Source of the DNA: Candidatus Roseilinea sp.
Lineage (GTDB): Bacteria; Chloroflexota; Anaerolineae; J036; Brachytrichaceae
DNA length: 54,886 bases
Reading direction: 5' to 3'
Assembly (NCBI GenBank): GCA_025055235.1
Contig: JANWYN010000066.1
Location: 1 to 54,886 of the forward strand
This document shows positions 52,487 to 54,886 of this stretch, in pieces (position 1 is the first letter of the stretch; every line of letters starts with the position of its first letter). The notes beneath the pieces are model-generated. The model was not told where the DNA came from. It searched no databases and saw nothing but the letters and a program-made list of their open reading frames with translations. Both the position numbers and the translations under genes were made by a program.

Positions 52487-53203
52487 TTACGCTTTGACGC
52501 CGATGACCAAATCGTAGTCCACCAGCCATTGGTGCTGCTGCACATCTTGCAGGCCCAGCTCGCGTAACCACGCGATGAACGCCTGGGTGGGCAGCGTGCG
52601 GCCGGGCAGCTTCCACGCATCAGGGCCGATGCGATTGCTCACCATCAACAAGCCGCCGGGCCTGAGCACGCGCAGCATCTCACGCATTGCACCGCGCCAG
52701 TCCCGCATGAACTCCAATGCCTCCAGGCAGGTTACCGCATCGAATGTGCCAGCGTCGAACGGCAGGCGCTGCGCGTCGTGCCGCATGAAGGTGATCCGGC
52801 CGGCGTGCGCCGCCAACTTTGCCTGCGCCAGATCGAGCATGCGCGCGGAGACGTCCAGCGCAACGATGCGTCCGCGGAAGCGACGCTGCGAGAGCAGCGC
52901 GTCGGGCAGCCGGCCGGTGCCTGTGGCCACATCCAGCACCAGCGGATCCGATGCGCCTGACACAGCCAGATGCTTGAGGATGGGCATGGCCAGCATCAGC
53001 GCATCGCCGGTTTTGTCGAATTGCTTCACGCGGTCGTAATGCGGGGCGAACCAGTCGTAGAGCAGCGCAACGACGCGCGGCCCTAGATATGCGCCCTCGG
53101 CGACGACGAGCTGCCAGTACAGCGCCAGGCCGATGCACCCGACTAGAACCACACCAACGAGAAGGTAGACCCAGACCGGCATAGGCGGACTTGACTTGCG
53201 CAT
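52487..53203 (-). CDS. SAM-dependent methyltransferase with N-terminal membrane anchor
   Basis: A 238-residue protein. Residues 9-31 (VWVYLLVGVVLVGCIGLALYW) form one membrane helix, so the enzyme is tethered to the membrane. The class I methyltransferase motifs follow: motif I LVLDVATGTGRLP near residue 90, acidic motif II IVALDVSARML, and TFDAVTCLEALEFM for motif IV. The layout resembles UbiE/menaquinone-type or phospholipid methyltransferases, but the substrate is unknown. The ATG at 53201-53203 gives the membrane helix at the N-terminus. Only 36 bp separate it from the divergent recJ start. Confidence 0.85.
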   Translation of the reverse strand: MRKSSPPMPVWVYLLVGVVLVGCIGLALYWQLVVAEGAYLGPRVVALLYDWFAPHYDRVKQFDKTGDALMLAMPILKHLAVSGASDPLVLDVATGTGRLPDALLSQRRFRGRIVALDVSARMLDLAQAKLAAHAGRITFMRHDAQRLPFDAGTFDAVTCLEALEFMRDWRGAMREMLRVLRPGGLLMVSNRIGPDAWKLPGRTLPTQAFIAWLRELGLQDVQQHQWLVDYDLVIGVKA

Positions 53204-53239
53204 TGTAAATCCCGTCGTATATCTTGCCTGGCTGCCGCT

Positions 53240-54886
53240 ATGGCTGAATGGAAGATCGCTCCGCGTGCGCCCGACGATTACTTGGCCGCATTGAGCGACC
53301 TGCACCCGCTGACTGCGCAGGTGCTCTACGCGCGGGGACTGGCTGATCCTGACGCTGCGCGCGCCTTCCTGCTCGGCGCATATGCGCCTGTAGATCCATT
53401 CGCGTTGCAGGACATGCCTCGCGCCGTTGAGCGCATCCTCGCGGCGATCACGAACGGCGAGTCCATTGCCGTCTACGCCGACTATGACTGCGACGGCGTG
53501 ACGGCCGGTGCGCTGCTCGTCCGCACGTTGGCCTCGCTCGGCGCGCGCGTGCAGATTTACATTCCTGATCGCTTCGAGGAGGGCTATGGACTAAACGCGC
53601 AGGCGCTCGACCGGCTCCATGCGCAGGGCGTGAGCCTGGTGGTGACGGTGGACTGCGGCGCGCGTGCCCATGCCGAGGCACGCCACGCGCGCGAGATCGG
53701 CCTCGACCTCATCGTCACCGACCACCATGAACTCGAAGACGACGCCGTCCTCGACGCCTTTGCCGTCGTTGATCCCAAGCGCCCGGATTGCGCGTATGGC
53801 TTTAAGCAGTTGGCCGGCGTTGGCGTGGCCTTTCGCCTGGCGCAATGCCTGCTGCGCCGCGCGCGCGATGCCGGGCTACCGCGAGGCGATGTCACCGAGG
53901 GATCGCTGCTCGACCTGGTCGCCATCGGCACCGTTGCCGATGTGGTGCCGCTGGTCGGAGAAAATCGCGCCCTTGTCCGAGCGGGGCTGGAGCGCATGAA
54001 CAGCCAGCCACGGGTCGGCCTGCAGGCGCTCATTCAAGCGGCCGGCCTCAAACCGGGATCGGTGAACGCGAGCAGGATCGGCTTTGCCTTGGGGCCGCGC
54101 TTGAACGCCGCCGGCCGGCTGGAGCATGCGCAGGCAGCCTACGATTTGCTCACGTGTGACGACCCCGCGCGCGCAGCCGAACTGGCCGGAGCATTGAACC
54201 GCCAGAACAGCGAGCGCCAGAGCGTGACGGCTGCTGTGGCCGAGAACGCAGAACGCCAGGTGATGGAAGCGCATGCGCGCAGCGGCGACGATGCGCCTGC
54301 GCCGCCATTGCTGTTCGCTGCGTCGCCCGATTACCACGTCGGCGTGATCGGGTTGGCAGCAGCGCGCCTGGTCGAGAAGTATCACCGGCCGGTCGTCGTG
54401 GCGACCATCAACGGCGAGGAAGCGCGCGGTTCCTGCCGCAGCATCAACGGCTTCGACATCACCGCTGCGCTCGACGAGTGCGCAGACCTGCTCCTCAAAC
54501 ATGGCGGTCACGAAGCAGCCGCCGGCTTCACCGCGCGCGCCGATGCGCTGGAGGCGCTGCGTGCACGGCTGTGCGATATTGCCCGTGACCGGCAGCCGGC
54601 CGGCGGTTGGGCGCGCGTCATCCAGGCCGATGCTGAGGTCGCCCTGGCCGAGGTGGATGCACGCGCAATCACTGAACTGCAACAACTCGAGCCGCACGGC
54701 CAAAGCAACCCTAAGCCGACGTTCGTCGTGCGCGGCGCGGTGGTGAGCGGCCTGAGCCGCGTGGGCCGGGCGGAGGGCAACGCACCGCCGCCGCATCTCC
54801 AACTCCGCGTGACCGACGCGCGGCGCACTACCTGGGACGCCATCGCCTGGCGCATGGGCGACCGGGCGCAAGAACTGACAATCGGC
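53240..54886 (+). CDS. recJ: Single-stranded-DNA exonuclease RecJ, 3' end missing
   Basis: 549 codons are open from ATG 53240 to the end of the window. The DHH-family motifs are complete: ADYDCDG (residues 80-86), TDHHE (160-164), and VAIGTVADVVPLVGENR with GFALGPRLNAAGRL in the RecJ core. The DHHA1 motif is HGGHEAAAGF at 421-430, followed by the start of the oligonucleotide-binding domain. RecJ degrades single-stranded DNA 5' to 3' in recombination and mismatch repair. The Cys in DYDCDG (usually Val) and Ala-Arg in DCGARA (usually DCGIT/S) are small departures from consensus. A typical RecJ of about 570-600 residues would end just past the window. Confidence 0.93.
   Translation, partial: MAEWKIAPRAPDDYLAALSDLHPLTAQVLYARGLADPDAARAFLLGAYAPVDPFALQDMPRAVERILAAITNGESIAVYADYDCDGVTAGALLVRTLASLGARVQIYIPDRFEEGYGLNAQALDRLHAQGVSLVVTVDCGARAHAEARHAREIGLDLIVTDHHELEDDAVLDAFAVVDPKRPDCAYGFKQLAGVGVAFRLAQCLLRRARDAGLPRGDVTEGSLLDLVAIGTVADVVPLVGENRALVRAGLERMNSQPRVGLQALIQAAGLKPGSVNASRIGFALGPRLNAAGRLEHAQAAYDLLTCDDPARAAELAGALNRQNSERQSVTAAVAENAERQVMEAHARSGDDAPAPPLLFAASPDYHVGVIGLAAARLVEKYHRPVVVATINGEEARGSCRSINGFDITAALDECADLLLKHGGHEAAAGFTARADALEALRARLCDIARDRQPAGGWARVIQADAEVALAEVDARAITELQQLEPHGQSNPKPTFVVRGAVVSGLSRVGRAEGNAPPPHLQLRVTDARRTTWDAIAWRMGDRAQELTIG

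Overview
The window is high-GC bacterial DNA with dense genes on both strands. It most resembles a member of the Chloroflexota (Anaerolineae or a relative). That placement is an inference. It rests on lipoproteins with Pro/Thr-rich or VEKEV-type linkers after the lipobox, a PstA with a long extracytoplasmic insert, FAS1-repeat lipoproteins, a secreted protein ending in a YLPxVxR-like tail, and many oligopeptide-type ABC systems. No rRNA, tRNA, CRISPR array or intact transposase was seen.

Layout. 1-2656: the 3' part of purD and a lipoprotein with three FAS1 domains. 3030-3427: a remnant of an AbiEii-like toxin/antitoxin pair. 3656-4867: a Gfo/Idh/MocA oxidoreductase. 4841-11031: a phosphate locus on the minus strand in the order pstB2, pstS, pstC, pstA, pstB1, phoU, with tandem 11-bp Pho-box-like repeats before pstS and weaker ones before pstB2. 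11263-16740: a ComM-like AAA ATPase, a SerB-like phosphatase, a saccharopine-dehydrogenase-like enzyme, a LysM lipoprotein and a PduO-type cobalamin adenosyltransferase. 17017-20544: pyruvate-dehydrogenase-type E1 alpha, E1 beta and E2 without E3. 20648-27226: MurA with Asp in place of the active-site Cys, a DUF1405 membrane protein, a TIM-barrel isomerase-like protein, threonine aldolase, a PIG-L deacetylase and a HAD phosphatase. 27330-36204: a polar amino-acid binding protein and permease, two SDRs, two Gfo/Idh proteins and a secreted clan-A-like glycosidase. 36454-50976: two consecutive oligopeptide/nickel-type ABC operons. 51071-54886: an M20 dipeptidase, a methyltransferase and the 5' part of recJ.

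The most unusual items are these. (1) The binding protein of the second oligopeptide operon (43587-45599) has its C-terminal half in front of its N-terminal half, so it appears circularly permuted. (2) Seven gaps between adjacent same-strand genes are filled by degenerate tandem arrays with a strict 7-bp period whose unit differs from locus to locus but recurs between loci. (3) A strong stem-loop follows each of the four binding-protein genes. (4) Several genes have a TANNNT box 6 to 10 bp before the start codon and no Shine-Dalgarno sequence, which suggests leaderless transcripts next to classically led genes. (5) Small MITE-like elements with GGGTGCATTC/GAATGCACCC ends recur in the larger gaps.

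The two peptide systems, the polar amino-acid system, the M20 peptidase, threonine aldolase and the group of sugar-type oxidoreductases suggest a heterotroph living on peptides, amino acids and sugars, with tight phosphate control. All calls come from reading the sequence; no database search was possible.
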